A program made the position numbers and the translations under genes. 11,460 nucleotides of DNA from JBBQTU01 sp038213005 (GTDB lineage Bacteria > Planctomycetota > Phycisphaerae > Tepidisphaerales > Tepidisphaeraceae), in the NCBI GenBank assembly GCA_038213005.1, contig JBBQTU010000143.1, positions 1 to 11,460 of the forward strand. The letters are read 5' to 3'. The notes under the pieces were generated by a model that was not told where the DNA came from, did no database searches, and was given only the letters and a program-made list of their open reading frames with translations. Shown piece after piece: positions 11,374 through 11,460 of the stretch; the stretch's first letter is position 1, and each line of letters begins with the position of its first letter.

Positions 11374-11460
11374 ATACTCTTTTCCTCCTTGATCTTTCCG
11401 GCCCGGCGGCTGACCAGCAGGCCGCCCGGAAAATGGGCTCGGGCGCGGAGGGTGAGGAGT
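11328..11460 (-). CDS. Possible 3' end of an unidentified gene
   Basis: A 43-codon open frame enters from the right edge, reading TLRARAHFPGGLLVSRRAGK, IKEEKS, then MRFHLSDMDSNLRTQ and a TAG at 11328-11330. Its first 28 codons have mostly G/C third positions, as in neighbouring genes. Another minus frame is also open across this stretch and ends near 11285, so the choice is uncertain. A GGAGGA (11383-11388) precedes the internal ATG and could instead start a 15-aa peptide. No family is recognised. Confidence 0.25.
   Translation of the reverse strand, partial: LLTLRARAHFPGGLLVSRRAGKIKEEKSMRFHLSDMDSNLRTQ

Overview
The window is GC-rich, densely coding bacterial DNA on both strands. It most resembles a planctomycete, probably of the Phycisphaerae type. 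This rests on a Ser/Thr kinase with a T2SS-ATPase-like N-terminal domain and a C-terminal tail anchor, a TPR/SPINDLY-type glycosyltransferase, a planctomycete-style Gfo/Idh/MocA oxidoreductase, and many starts without a strong Shine-Dalgarno. The phylum is an inference from gene content; there is no rRNA or other marker to confirm it.

Left end (1-592): this looks like the end of an integrated element. A DUF932 'phage/plasmid-like' gene runs off the left edge on the minus strand. Positions 565-592 match the last 28 nt of a tRNA-Gly gene (T-arm, 3' acceptor strand, discriminator T) with no tRNA body upstream, as expected of a displaced attachment-site copy. A small minus-strand ORF crosses this site. 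Positions 593-917 hold only short repeats.

Core region (918-10161): tag (3-methyladenine DNA glycosylase I, +) converges on a minus-strand pair, priA followed by a small three-helix membrane protein. priA carries an in-frame palindromic insertion. Divergent from priA are a small unknown protein with a GTG start and then a 595-aa TPR-GT41 glycosyltransferase. The latter ends in a heptanucleotide tandem repeat that contains its stop codon. Three minus-strand genes follow in transcription order: a Ser/Thr kinase, a Gfo/Idh/MocA oxidoreductase and a CPXCG zinc-ribbon protein. These genes do not form one pathway; priA and tag are DNA maintenance, and the rest are signalling, glycosylation and redox functions.

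Right end (10162-11460): the most unusual part. Two inverted arms of about 220 bp (10424-10643 and 11015-11232, roughly 95% identical) enclose about 370 bp of very GC-rich, strand-asymmetric DNA. Each arm starts with a near-identical terminal hairpin and runs through a short leader to a poly-G tract placed directly before an ATG. The poly-G is 10 nt in the left arm and 9 nt in the right. The core contains long G-runs able to form G-quadruplexes and, on the minus strand, an open frame with coding-like third positions. No transposase is visible. A separate 12-bp inverted repeat and a possible partial gene follow to the right edge.
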